The notes under the pieces: model-generated
Databases searched by the model: none
What the model saw: only the letters and a program-made list of their open reading frames with translations
What the model was told of the DNA's origin: nothing
Translations under genes and position numbers: made by a program
From: Diphasiastrum complanatum
Taxonomy: Eukaryota; Streptophyta; Lycopodiopsida; Lycopodiales; Lycopodiaceae
NCBI GenBank assembly: GCA_029204225.1
Contig: CM055112.1
Span: 23,006,578 to 23,070,577 of the forward strand
Reading direction: 5' to 3'
Length of the DNA stretch: 64,000 nucleotides
Part shown: positions 10,962-22,500 of the stretch, in pieces
Position numbering within the stretch: position 1 is the stretch's first letter
Layout: each line of letters begins with the position of its first letter

Positions 10962-11370
10962 TGTTAGAAATAAATGACTATGCTGAAGTTAATCCATAGG
11001 TTACTTTGACCCAAAAGGTCGAGATTTGTGTAACCATGGGTATTTAGTTATTTAGGCCATCTTAAGTTTGTCTTAAGTTCAGTTGGACCCAATTTTGGTC
11101 ATGTACTGACTCGTGGGTCCTTAGGGGTCTAATTTTGTTTAGGGGCCCTATCTTGACTTTTGGGGGTGCCCTACATTTAGTAAGTGGTTAACCTTAGGGT
11201 ACTTAGATGCTCATTGTGTATTCCATTTTTATACAGTTTGGCTCTCCATTGCTCTTGTTGCTGTTTTCTCTCTCTCTCTCTTAGAGTTGGTCGCCCAACC
11301 TCTTCTCTCTTGTTCTTGTGGAGATTGATTGATAACTAGATCTTGGTGACTTGTCTCTTGCTTTCCTACA
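10962..11370 (+). repeat. Copia 2 5' LTR (409 bp)
   Basis: TGTTAGAAATAAATGAC to TTTCCTACA. Relative to the 3' LTR it lacks 31 bp near 11198. The expected TGGTATCAGAGC primer site does not follow: the next bases are TACCGGATCTGC. Confidence 0.9.
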
Positions 11371-12056
11371 TACCGGATCTGCAACAAGCTTGTTTGTTGG
11401 CGCTCTACCAGAAGAGGAGCTTCTCTGCTTTTTGTTGTGAAATTTCAGCATCTTGCTGATCTTTTCAAGTGGAGTTTGGATCAGCTTTTTTGTCTCTTTT
11501 CAGGTTGAAGGAGGGCGGCCATCAGAGATCTTGGAGGAGCAATTTTTGGCACCCAAAAATCAGAATCTCAAATCAGATTTTTATGCAACCAGTTTTCAGC
11601 AAGTTTTGTTTGGAGGAGGGTGCCCAAAAATCTGCAAGGTGTCTCCTCATCTTGCTGTTTTTGTTTTCAGGTTTGCATCTGTGTAGGAGGGCGCCCAAAA
11701 TTCAGCAAACCCTATTCAGAGTTAGGTCAACTTGTGGCTGGAAATTTGCAGATTCTCAGCAAGTAGTAGGGTTCTTTCAACAGCCCTATTGGAGTGTGTG
11801 TTGATCACACTATTTGGCTTCCTAATTGGGTTTCGGTGTAGGCTTCAATCGAAGCTAACCTAATTTTCAAGAAGCTGGTTTTTTTGTGCAGAAAGACAGC
11901 CATCTATCCATTATCTTCTGGGCACTTTGGTTGCAGATTGAAAGATATCTTGTGCTTGTACTTTCAGCTCTTTGTTTGCTGCAAATTTTTGAGTAGATTT
12001 GGTTGTGGAAAAGCTCTCTTTCCTATCTACTACAAGCTGAAATTTTGTTGGAGGTA

Positions 12057-12611
12057 ATGGCTAAAGAATCGGAAGCTATCGGTTCTTTGTTTAGTGAAGA
12101 TCGGTTGGATGGCACAAACTACTCCTTGTGGAGTTACATGATGAAGAATCTTCTCATAGCGAAAGGGCTGTGGGATCTGGTCAATGGTGATGAGGAAAGG
12201 CCTCCGTCTTTGGCACCTCCTACACCTCGTGGATCATCATCATCAACATCATCTTCTCCATCTTCGGAAGAACAAAAGAAGTGGGATAGAAGGGATGCAC
12301 AAGCACATTCTATGGTTGCTCTTGCTGTGAAAAGATCTATCTTACCTCATATTAGGTCTTGTAAGACATCTAAAAGTGCGTGGGATACACTTTATACTAT
12401 GTATAGAGTCAAAAATCCAGCAAGAGTGGTGTATCTCAGAAATCAGCTTTCTTTGTTGAAGATGCAAGAAGGGGATCAAGTGACCAATCACTTGACGAAG
12501 ATCAAGGATCTTCGTGAGGAGCTTCTCAATATTGATGAGATAATTGAGGATGCTCAATTTGTTTCCATTACTCTCAACTCATTACCTTCATCTTTTCTTC
12601 CATTTGTTTGA
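12057..12611 (+). pseudogene. Copia 2 Gag N-terminal part
   Basis: Begins MAKESEAIGSLFSEDRLDG and carries the usual copia Gag order: substrate-like start LDGTNYSLW, the helical block with W-D-LV, and the conserved SAWDTL stretch around residue 107. The frame stops at TGA 12609-12611, where family members continue. The following 100 bp changes frame before the zinc knuckle segment at 12716. An ATG at 12057 fits the Copia 1 Gag start better than the longer open frame from 12003. Confidence 0.8.
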
Positions 12612-12715
12612 CGGAGTAGCCTCATTGAGATTCCTCGGAAGAGAAGAGACGCTTTCAAAAGCTCCCGATTGAACATCATCTTGTAAGTATCTCTCTTAGG
12701 GGACAACAACTCTCC

Positions 12716-14020
12716 TTTGATGAACTTGTTGGGCTGCTTTTTCAAGAGGAGCAAACGGGGCAAAACTTTGCGGGTGACACTCAACAAGATCAAGCTTTCT
12801 TCACGAAAGGCAAGGGCAAAGGCAAGTCAAAAGGAAAGGGGAAGCCTCCTTCCAAGGATGAGCAAAAGCCCGTTGGAGGTCAAGATGTCAACACTCAAAA
12901 GAAGAAAGGGAAGTGCCATTATTGCAAAAGGTATGGGCACTTCATCAAGGATTGTAAGAAGAAGCTTGCGAAAGAGGAGAGCAAAGGAATTGATACTAGT
13001 GCTTCACTTACTACTTTGGAGCAAGAGCTTGAAGCTAGTGGTGATATCTTCAACCAAGACTATGCTTTTGTGTCTAATATTGCTTCTACTAGTACTACTA
13101 CATCTATGAGGAATTCAGATTCTGTTTTGCAAGTTGCTGATTTTCAGCCCATTGAATGGGTGATTGATAGTGGTGCTACTCGTCATATGACTTCTCGCAA
13201 AGAAGCATTTACTAAAATAGTAAAAGTGCAAAATGGAAGTAAGGTACAATGTGCGGATGATGCATCTTATTCTATTCATGGAATTGGAATTGTAGCCATC
13301 ATTTTGCCTAATGGTGAAGAAAAGTACATTAAGAATGTGCTTTATGTTCCGGGAATCAAGAAGAATCTTCTTTTGGTTTCAACTATGTTGAAGCAAGGAC
13401 TAGTTGTTGAGTTCAAAGAAGATAAGTGTCTTGTCAAGGGTCCTAAAAGATCACTCTTGATTATTGTTTTGGGAACGATGCATGCTGGCTTATTCATTAT
13501 GGATACCTATGAGCGACGAATTCCCTCTACATGTCTTGTTGCTTCTACATCACAATCATTGGAGTTGGCTGAATTGTGGCACACAAGGTTTGGGCATCTC
13601 AACTTTGCAAGTTTGAAGAAGCTGAAGACATTTAATATGGTAGAAGACATTCCTACTATTGAGCAGCCGGAAGGGCATGTATGCGAGGGGTGCATACTTG
13701 AAAAGTTTCAAAAGAAACCTTTTCCAATTGATGGAACTATAAGGGTTCGTGATAAATTTGATCTGGTTCATAGCGATGTTTGTGGTCCAATGAGGACCGA
13801 ATCCATTGGAAAGTGCATCTATTTTGTGACTTTTATTGATGACTTTTCCCGTTTTACATGGATCTATCCTATGAAGGCTAAATCGGAAGTTTTTCAACGT
13901 TTCAAAGATTTTCTAGCAATGGTGGAAAATCAGTTTGGGCATTCTTTGAAGACCCTACGCACCGATCGAGGAGGGGAACACATTAAGAATACGTTCGGTG
14001 CATTTCTTCGAGAAAAGTGA
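12716..14020 (+). pseudogene. Copia 2 zinc knuckle, protease and integrase (first part)
   Basis: One open frame, starting without an ATG because its beginning belongs to Gag. It reads a basic KGKGKGKSKGKGK stretch, a CX2CX4HX4C knuckle (CHYCKRYGHFIKDC, from 12914), an aspartic protease with D-S-G-A at 13166, the GAG-pre-integrase zinc module (H-X4-H then C-X2-C) near 13576-13690, and the integrase core with its first two acidic residues in HSDVCGP and TDRGGEH. It ends at a TGA at 14018-14020 where Copia 3 has GGA, so a single G-to-T change broke it. Confidence 0.88.
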
Positions 14021-15375
14021 ATTCTACATCAAATGAAAACTCCCTATACGCCTCAACAAAATGGGGTTGTCGAGCGAAAGAATCGCACACTCATGGAGAT
14101 GGCCCGTTGCATGCTCAAAGCAAAGGGGCTGCCTCACAAGTTTTGGGCTGAAGCGGTTATAACGGCAGCATACATAAGCAATCGTTGTCCTACTAAAGCA
14201 TTGAAAGTATTAACTCCTTATGAAGTTTGGTATATAAAGAAGCCTACAATCTCTCACTTTCGCATTTTTGGTTGTACGACTTATGCTTTCGTTCCGGATA
14301 AACTTCGTACAAAGCTTGAAGATAAAGGAGTTAAATGCATTTTTGTTGGCTATAGTAGTGAAAGCAAAGGCTATAGGCTGTTCAATTTGAGCACTAATAA
14401 GATTATTGTTAGTCGTGATGTGCATTTTGATGAAAAGAATTCATTGGATGTGGTCCCAACTCATATCTTGAAGGGGGACAGCCCACATAGTGTGAATGTT
14501 GAAGTTTTTCCAGATTTGGTACCATCTTCTATTGTTGGAGATAAGGGGCAGCAATCAACCAGTTTCGACCTGCCCAACACCTCATCAAGTTTAGAGCCTA
14601 ATGTTCATCAAGAACCGCCCGTTGTTGCTCCAAATCAGCCTGCAGGAACTGTTGGACAGCAAGGACCAGTTTTGGAAGATCTTGGACAGCCAAGTGCGGT
14701 GTCGGAAGATCTTGGACAACAAATTGTAAGAAGAGACATGGCTGTTGGACAGCCCAAAACAGTCCCACGGTGGCTGTTGTCGACTTTGCGGGACAGCAAA
14801 GTAAGTTCATTTTATGATGGAAAGACACGTGCCTCTACAAAATCAGTGGACTATGCTGATTTTTCAGATTTTGCTCTTACATCTCATGGAGATGTTGCAG
14901 AAGAACCTGTTTTCTATGAGCAAGCCAAGGGAGTAAAATGTTGGGAGGATGCGATGCAAGATGAGTATGACTCACTTATGAAGAACCAGATTTGGGTTCT
15001 TGTTGATCTTCCTCATGGGAAGAAGGCAATTGGTTCTAAATGGGTATACAAAATCAAGTATAAGGCAGATGGTACCATTGAAAGGTACAAGGCAAGGCTC
15101 GTTGCCAAAGGCTATGCTCAGCAAAAGGGGATTGATTATGAGGAGACTTTTTCTCCTACTGCTTGGATGACTACCGTGAGGGTAGTAACCTCTTTGGCTG
15201 CCCACTTTGGTTGGCGTTTGCGGCAACTTGACATAAAGTCAGCATTCCTCAATGGTGATCTCAATGAGGAAGTGTACTTTCAACAACTTGCTGGTTTTTT
15301 GGTTGAAGGCCAAGAAGATAAAGTTTGTCTTCTCAAGAAGGCACTTTATGGACTGAAGCAAGCTCCGAGGTGTGA
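14021..15375 (+). pseudogene. Copia 2 integrase end, spacer and reverse transcriptase start
   Basis: Same frame as the preceding segment, continuing after the nonsense codon: TPYTPQQNGVVERKNRTL contains the third catalytic residue, Glu. The integrase C-terminal part runs to about 14430. It is followed by a Q/G/P-rich spacer and then the copia reverse transcriptase (WVLVDLP, KWVYKIKYKADG, ARLVAKGYAQ, LDIKSAFLNGDL). The frame continues to 15538 but is out of register after LKQAPR, where Copia 3 keeps the W-Y-Q-K block; the frameshift is therefore near 15375. Confidence 0.88.
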
Positions 15376-16443
15376 TATTAAAAGATACATGCTTACTTTT
15401 GTGATCGAGGGTTTACTAATAGTCCTAGCGAATCTACTCTTTATGTCAAGCATACTTCAGATTATATCATCATTATTTTGCTTTATGTTGATGATATTAT
15501 TATTACGGGAAGTAATGAGCAGCAGATTGATGCCGTAATACTTGATCTTGGTATGGATTTTGAAACCTCAGATTTAGGCCTATTGCACTTTTATCTTGGT
15601 CTTGAATTTGTACAAGAAGGTGTTGGAATTTTCATCTCTCAAGAACGCTACATTGGGCAGATTTTGAAGCGGTTCAAGATGGAAGATTGCAAGCCGGTTG
15701 CTACACCTATGGAGACAGGTCTGAAATTAAGTAGTCAAGGTGATGGGGAATCATTTGACACTACTTTATATTGTCAAGCTATTGGCTGTCTCATTTACCT
15801 ATGTAATTCAAGACCGGACATTTCTTATAGTGTTTCACTCATGAGTCAATTCATGCATGCCCCGATGACATCACATTGGAAAGCGTTGAAGAGGATTTTT
15901 CGATATCTTCAAGGAACAAGAAGTCATGGACTGGTTTTTCCTGCTTGTGATGATGCATGTTTGGTTGGTTTTAGTGACTCGGATTGGGGTGGAGATCAAG
16001 ACACTAGACGCTCTACAAGTGGACATTGCTTTTTTTATGGTAATTCTGCAATTTCGTGGTCAAGTAAAAAGCAGCCCACTGTTGCTACTTCTTCTAGTGA
16101 GGCAGAATATAGAGCGATATTTTCAGCCACGACAGAGTGTTTATGGCTGAGAAGACTACTTGTTGACATGAAGTTTGGCGAGCCCTCAGCCACTCTTATC
16201 TTGAGTGATAGTCAAAGTGCTATTGCCATTGCACGGAATCCTGTTTCTCATGCGAGGACGAAGCACATCGAGATCCATTATCACTTTGTTCGGGAGAGAC
16301 TTCATGATGGCGACATTTTACTTGAATATTGTCCTACGGAGGATAATATTGCAGACCTCTTCACTAAGGCGTTGCCTAGAGTCAGATTTGAAGCTTTATG
16401 CAAAGCTTTAAATTTGATATCACGTGTTGGTTTTGTTACATAG
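15376..16443 (+). pseudogene. Copia 2 reverse transcriptase end and RNase H
   Basis: After the frameshift the frame carries the polymerase box LYVDDIIITGS (15481), the thumb region, the PDISYSVSLMSQ block, and copia RNase H with the acidic residues in SDSDWGGD, SSSEAEYRA and LSDSQSAI, then the KHIEIHYHF block. It ends at TAG 16441-16443, 37 bp before the 3' LTR. All catalytic residues of this part are present, so only the upstream lesions inactivate it. Confidence 0.9.
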
Positions 16444-16470
16444 TGAAGATTTCAGTTTTTGCATTGTCAT

Positions 16471-16480
16471 TTAAGGAGGG
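16471..16480 (+). other. Copia 2 polypurine tract
   Basis: TTAAGGAGGG directly before the 3' LTR, identical to Copia 3. Confidence 0.85.
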
Positions 16481-16918
16481 TGTTAGAAATAAATGACTAT
16501 TGAAGTTAATCCATAGGTTACTTTGACCCAAAAGGTCGAGATTTGTGTAACCATGGGTATTTAGTTATTTAGGCCATCTTAAGTTTGTCTTAAGTTCAGT
16601 TGGACCCAATTTTGGTCATGTACTGACTCGTGGGTCCTTAGGGGTCTAATTTTGTTTAGGGGCCCTATCTTGACTTTTGGGGGTGCCCTACATTTAGTAA
16701 GTGGTTAACCTTAGGGTTTGGTGGCATTTGGTCACATCCAGGTAGAGTACTTAGATGCTCATTGTGTATTCCATTTTTATACAGTTTGGCTCTCCGTTGC
16801 TCTTGTTGCTGTTTTTTTTCTCTCTCTCTTAGAGTTGGGCGCCAGCCTCTTCTCTCTTGTTTCTTGTGGAGATTGATTGATAACTAGATCTTGGTGACTT
16901 GTCTCTTGCTTTCCTACA
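16481..16918 (+). repeat. Copia 2 3' LTR (438 bp)
   Basis: TGTTAGAAATAAATGAC to TTTCCTACA; followed by CTCCG and then Gypsy A sequence. A TATA-like TTTTTATACAG lies near 16773. Confidence 0.9.
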
Positions 16919-17063
16919 CTCCGCTGCCCACTCAGGTACTGCCTCTACATAGAATAATGCAGCATCTTGTAATTCATCATCCACTTCAGTATTAACTGGT
17001 GCGGATTCAATTCACGAAACATGGTCGGCTAGATAATGTTGCTTCCCCTTACGAACTACGTTC
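16919..17063 (-). pseudogene. Gypsy A RNase H-integrase linker fragment
   Basis: Aligns on the minus strand with 47100-47240 of Gypsy B, including GGTACTG near 16932 and CTTACGAACTAC against CTTGCGAACTAC at the right end. It continues directly from 10961 once Copia 2 is removed. Copia 4 begins at about 17064. Confidence 0.75.
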
Positions 17064-17991
17064 TGTTGTTGAAGAGTTCTTCTCCGGATCTGTAAGCTGT
17101 CTACTTGCAAAACCTTAGGAAACAGCCAAGGCAATGGTTGCGAGCTACCGCATCGAACCGCAAAGTCAATCTTACGGTTTGAGCTAAGGCCAGAACCGCA
17201 CCGAACCGCAAAGTCAACATTGCGGTTTTAGCGAAGACCAAAGCTGCAATGAACCACAAGCTACGTCTTGCGATATACTTTGCGACCGTTACGAACCGCC
17301 AAGCCAATATTGCAGTTCACTACGGCTTCTACGACGACGCAACTTCACGCTCCTACAGCAGAGTTCAAATCCAGATGATGTACAGATGTCGTTGTACACT
17401 ACTTCACGACCAAGTATACACTTAGAACTAAACTAATTTTGTGAATATGGATTAGTTAAATGCGATTCTTGTAACAAACGAGAACGTCATGTATAAATAC
17501 ATCTCCACCTCTCATTAGCCGGTGTGCACAAGAGTAGAAGATTTAGCATTTTTGTTACATCTCAATTTTAGGCTGTAACATACAATTGTTGCTCTTGCTC
17601 CATTACAAACAGTGTATGTAATATACAAGCAACACTTCTTCATTTGTGTCTTACATAGATGTCTTGTGTGTGTTGTGATTTGATTGCATTACTCTATCTT
17701 GCTTGACGCGCTCGTTCACTCACTCTGACAGATCATGGACGTCTCTGACTCCTTTGCATTTGATCAGACTACGGTCGTCTCTAACTCCTGAGGAACAAGC
17801 ACAAAATCTCTGCACCATAGTTCATCATTCTGTAATTGAGCATTCCTCATCCAATCATTGCCAGTAACTCTTACACTCTTCGGTGGATGCGATTACCCTG
17901 ATACCTGATTGCGCATTTGTTTTAAAACCGGTCCTATATGGGGGCGGGAGTTGTTCCGCACTATTTTGTTTCCTCCCGTTCGGATCGAACA
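17064..17991 (+). repeat. Copia 4 5' LTR
   Basis: Assigned from the switch away from Gypsy A sequence at TGTTGTTGAAGAG (left) and the GAACA just before the primer site (right). The left boundary could be 17064 or 17067. There is no second LTR to confirm it. Confidence 0.5.
17492..17499 (+). promoter_or_regulatory. TATA box in the Copia 4 LTR
   Basis: TATAAATA, about 500 bp upstream of the primer site, where the U3/R border of a plant copia LTR would be. Confidence 0.55.
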
Positions 17992-17993
17992 AG

Positions 17994-18006
17994 TGGTAAC
18001 AGAGCC
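17994..18006 (+). other. Copia 4 primer-binding site
   Basis: TGGTAACAGAGCC differs from the initiator-Met complement by one base (A for T at position 6), three bases after the LTR end. Similar words at 18068 (TTGGTATTAGAG) and 18122 (GGTATCAGAG) are further copies or chance. Confidence 0.65.
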
Positions 18007-18167
18007 TCTTGGCTTGCTAGTGCCGTCTCCTTCGTTCGTTTCATTCATTAACCCGATTCCACTAACATTGGTATTAGAGTGTTCTGTTCTATCCTACCAG
18101 TGATTCAGTGATCCCTCAGTGGGTATCAGAGTAAACCGAGAGTCTATCTACTTCAGTTACTGTCAAC

Positions 18168-18985
18168 ATGTCTTCTACAGGTAGCACTTCGTCTTCTTCA
18201 TCCAACGAAGTTAGAGTCATTGACAAGCTCAACAAATCTAACTTCTACATTTGGAAGTTGAAACTCCGGATGATGCTGATAGACGGAGATTTCTGGGATG
18301 TTGTAGACGGGTGTGACCCGAAACCAGACGACGCTGATCTTCCGCTAGCAAAAGCTTGGAAGATAAAAGATCAGAAGGCCCTAGCGTCGATCACGCTGAT
18401 TCTGGCAGACTCCCAGATATCTCATGTTACCACCTGCAAGTCCTCCAAGGAAGCACTGGACTTGTTATCTAATCTGTACGAGACTCAAGATGTAACCACA
18501 TGGTTACACCTCGGGGGGAAGTACTGAGAATGTCTGATTCTACCGCCATCACTTCTCACATCAACAATTTCAAGTCCCTGTCGGATCAACTACAGTTGTG
18601 GGATGTGCCATTCAAGATGATAACGCCGTAATGACCCTACTCTCTTCTTTGCCGAAGTCCTACAAGCACTTTGTTGTCATGATCTCCACACAGCCTGACC
18701 TGACACTTCAAAAGGTGATCGGTCATTTACTTCAAGAGGAAATGCGGAGAAAGACCAGCGATCTGTCCGTCAAAGACAAGTCCCTGGCCCTGTACACGAA
18801 GAAGAAAAACAATTCTAAGGGAAAGAATCGGGTGCAGCAGCAGCAGAAGCCTCACACTCAAGCTGAGAACAGTGGATCGTGAAAGAAGCTCTTCTATAGA
18901 TACTTTAAGAGAAACCACGACATCAAAGAATGTTGCATCCGCATCTACAATGAGGCTAAGAAGCAACAACAACACCAACAGCCCA
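18168..18985 (+). pseudogene. Copia 4 Gag, twice frameshifted
   Basis: The first frame (18168-18527) begins with a Ser/Thr-rich leader and then NKSNFYIWKLKLRMMLI and a WDVVDG block, the standard copia Gag start. The protein moves to a second frame from about 18530 (MSDSTAITSHINNFKSL) and a third from 18598 (AVMTLLSSLPKSYKHFV), then a basic stretch, a stop at 18880-18882 and a degenerate zinc knuckle in which the first two Cys are replaced by aromatic residues while NHDIKEC keeps the His and last Cys. Two frameshifts plus a stop make this dead. Confidence 0.75.
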
Positions 18986-19005
18986 CCAACTCCACCAATG
19001 CGGCG

Positions 19006-19520
19006 GAGCTCAGCTGTCAGTTGGCAAATCGGATCAGAAAATCCTTTTTGCATTCTCCTAGCTTGGTCAAGATGGCTCCCACTCATACTTTGAAGCATCA
19101 ATGTGCACATCAAATTCTATTGTCCAATTGGGCAGTCGTAAGATTGGTCGTAAGATTGGTGCTGAGACCAATGTATCTTTAAGCTTTTGGAAAGCCTGTA
19201 AGGCTTCCTCTGTCCAATGAGGTTCCGTGGTAAGTTTGTAAATTGGTCTTGCTAATTCCGCAAAATCGAAAATGAAGATCCGATAATAGTTAGCATGACC
19301 CATGAAAACATAGACCCCGCGAATCGTCCCTGGTGGTGGTAGATCAACAATGACCCTTATCTTTGATAGATCCGTGGCGATTCTGTGTCTTGATATGGTA
19401 TGACCCAATATAAGACCATGTGTCACCCAAAACTGACACTTTTTTGGGTTCAAAGATATTTGATACTCGCGGCATTGCTTCAATACTTTCTCCAAATTGG
19501 ATAAATGTTCTGAGTACTAG
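19006..19520 (-). pseudogene. Gypsy A reverse transcriptase thumb and RNase H start
   Basis: The open frame 19067-19495 reads as the C-terminal part of a Ty3/gypsy reverse transcriptase (KQCREYQISLNPKKCQFWV, then ILGHTIS and a connection region) and the beginning of RNase H with HIDASKYE. 19006-19066 continues in line with Gypsy B (GAGCTCAGCTGTC against CACTGAGCTGTC). The fingers and palm with the YxDD box are absent to the right, where the sequence becomes unrelated. This is the part of reverse transcriptase that Gypsy B lacks. Confidence 0.82.
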
Positions 19521-22500
19521 AACATAGGTGATTCAGTTTGAATTATGTATCTCGATTGTCAAAGATACAAAGCTCAAATTCAACCTTTCAGTTGAGTACA
19601 ACACTATTTTAAAATTGTCTATTTTGTTTTGTAACTTTGTCTATGATTGTCTAATTCATTTATTTTCTAAGCTATTGGTAATTGCAGAAGCAAAATCAGA
19701 GTAGACAGTGCCATTCTGAAATTGATTCTAACGTCATGATTTTTATTGTATTTTATCATAGTTTATCCCAAATTTCCAACAAAATCAATATACAATCGAA
19801 AGATAAAATTCTACCAAACATCAAAAAAATATGTTTGGAGTGTCATAAAAAATCTTTAGGTCTTTTTCATTGATGGCATGGACCAAAAGAATTCAATGCT
19901 ACTCATTTTGTTAGGGTGTTAAAAAATTTGAACGAGGCAGAGATTTATTGAAGTTCACTTAGTTATGTGGAGTCCAATTTGAAACTATTTTGTAATTACC
20001 TTAATGCTCGAAATGATCCAAACTTGGCAATCATCACATTAATAAAATCATATGCAGATTTGGTTAGACTCTTCTTGAAATTTTTTATTTACAACTTGAC
20101 AACGCTACTAGAGAAATTAAAGAGCATATAGTGTTGGCATACTTGTCAATGTTGGTAGACAAAAATATTGTCAAGAAAATAAAATAGAATTCTTATTGGT
20201 GGGCCAAACCAACGATCAAATATTCAATTGTTTTTCAAGAGACTTGGATGCAAGAAGCATTTTCTTTATCATTATTTCTAAGATTGTTGAGAGATTATAT
20301 ATGGAAAAACCAGTGTGTCATTAATATGAGGTACATATGAGTTTTGAGATTACATTAGGATCTATGATGAGAAAAAACATTATGAATTACGTAGAGTGCA
20401 TTATCTTATCATGTTTATAAATGGCTACTAATGTGAGACATGAATTTACAAATTAGTATATAACCAAAAAGTTTCCGACTCTTTTAGCCTCAAAATTTCA
20501 AGGGAGTGCCTTAAGTCATGACGTGTTTTGTTTGTAGAGGTAACACCAATACGCCTGGGCCCCCATATGGGTGAGACTCGAGAGTCATGATGGATTGTAG
20601 AGTGACAAATAGCTCAATGGTGATGTAAAGTATCACAATTCCAATAGCAAATCTATGTGGGTTACACCAGTGCACAGAATGAGATGAATAAAAGTTTATA
20701 TTTTTGTGATGGCAGCCTGGGTGTAGTTTGAAGATTTAGAATGAAAGTTTCTGTGAGTGTGTGAGACATGAGCATTGGAGGACTGGAGTAGACAAAAATT
20801 GTAGTTATCATCCAAAATTCATCAAAGGATTTTTGACTATTGTTCAAACCCATATGATGTCAATAAAAAATGATCTAATTGTTGAATGACCTGCGAAATT
20901 TAGCAAGTTTTTGATATTTTAAAAGTGACATTATGCACGGATTGAGTAGTTCATTTTGAAAACATTGATTCCATGTTGTCTCATTTGTAAATGATTATTG
21001 TATGTCAAATAAAAAACAACAGAAACAAGAACCAGAAGGATGCTATGAAAGACTACTGAAATTAGAAAAAAATTTAGCACAAAAGAAAGAGGGAGGTATA
21101 AAAAAAGCACTTATTCATTCCCATCATTACAGAAACAATCAGTTGAATTAAACCAAACAGATTCACAAACCAGTGCCTTGTGCTACTAATTATCTTTTAC
21201 ATAATCAAAATCTGAACCTGGACATATCTTAATATACAGCGTTGACAAAACTAGACACCTCAATTAAGGCTTCCAAAAGGAGCATCATCTCCAAGCTTCC
21301 CTTGGGATATTGGTTACTCTATAGACTTCATTGTTTGAAGAAAACGGTAGACAAAATTGAGAGTAACGGGTGAGAATATGGATTGTTCTTTTAATTGCAC
21401 ATTAATTCTTGGATATGGACGTTCTCTTTGTTGTTTCATGTCCTCTAATTATTATTCTTGGCTCCATTTGTAGAGTTCTAGTGCAGAAGGTTCTTGCCTT
21501 GTTCTCCAGTTATCGAGCCAGATAACGGACTCAGAAATTTTGCAATGCCTTAATCATGCAAGCCACTTTGCTGCATAGACCAAAGCTAGACCAAAGCTAA
21601 TGGACGCTGTCTTGGATCTTTGGCAGGCTTGGATCTCTTCCGCTTGGATTACTGCTTGTACTAGATGGGCTTTTGCGTAGCTGGGTTCTTTGTTGCCTTG
21701 ATTTGTATCACACAGTGCTTCACAGATCGTTTTTCTTGGACATAAACATTCCGAATGTCCATTGGTGATTACCAAATTTAAGCTGCATAATCATAGTTGT
21801 TGATACAATGCACAAGACCACTTCCTGGGGATATTCAAACAAAGTCTTATCTGCACAACTCCCACTAACCACAGCCCTCTTGAACCTTTGACATCTGAAT
21901 CATGACATGAACTAATAGTGTTCTTTGATCGATATCAGCTCATCACTACACGTTTCATCGTTAGGGTTGCTCTGGCTCCAGTCTTTTTTGGATTACTGCC
22001 AGCTTTTAAGGTTGCTCTGGCTCCAGTCTTCTTTGGATTACTGCCAGTTTTTTGAGGCCAGCATGGATCAAGCCCTTTATGAATCAGTGTGATGATGACA
22101 AGACTGCTCATGAAAGACTCTGCCAACCAGTACCCATGTTGGTAAGAGAAGTCATTGTCCTGAGACTAAAATGTTGGCAATACCTGAAAAAAGCATGCTG
22201 CCACTCTATTTGCCAGCTGAAAGCTTGAGGAAGTACATTAAAGCAACTGTGATACGAAGATTGTCCATCCATAACTTACATTTTATCCATGTGTGCTGTG
22301 TAATTGAGGAAAATGTTCTTGATTCTTTTCAGCAACTTGCAGCTTCGGCTGCTCATGAGGTCTGCATCCATGATTTATTCACAATCATTCATCAATATGT
22401 CATTCAAAAGATGTAACATGTAAAGTAAGAGGATAGAGTAACATGTACTTGTAACAGTGACGAAATGTTAATCATAATGTACAAGAAGTCATCTTAAGAA

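Larger units (their letters stand above)
10962..16918 (+). mobile_element. Copia 2, nearly full-length Ty1/copia element
   Basis: A 5.96-kb element with LTRs at both ends, Gag, zinc knuckle, protease, integrase, reverse transcriptase and RNase H in copia order. The flanks are ATCCG on the left and CTCCG on the right, an imperfect 5-bp duplication, and both flanks continue into the same Gypsy A linker, so the site was continuous before insertion. The LTRs differ by about 1 percent plus one 31-bp gap. Coding lesions: stop and frame change at the Gag end (12609-12716), a nonsense codon in integrase (14018-14020) and a frameshift in reverse transcriptase near 15375. The element is recent but not autonomous as it stands. 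Confidence 0.92.
17064..19005 (+). mobile_element. Copia 4, truncated copia of a second family
   Basis: A long 5' LTR (about 17064-17991) with a TATA box, a primer site at 17994-18006 and a decayed Gag, ending abruptly at about 19005 where Gypsy A sequence resumes. No protease, integrase or reverse transcriptase and no 3' LTR is seen. Compared with Gypsy B, Gypsy A lacks about 190 bp at this junction, so the truncation was probably a deletion across the copia/gypsy border. The Gag differs clearly from Copia 1-3. Confidence 0.7.

Noticed and set aside
14598-14828. Minus-strand frames inside Copia 2 and Copia 3 (also near 14210-14425 and 58146-58361)
   Set aside because: Antisense shadows of pol; the plus-strand reading has catalytic motifs.
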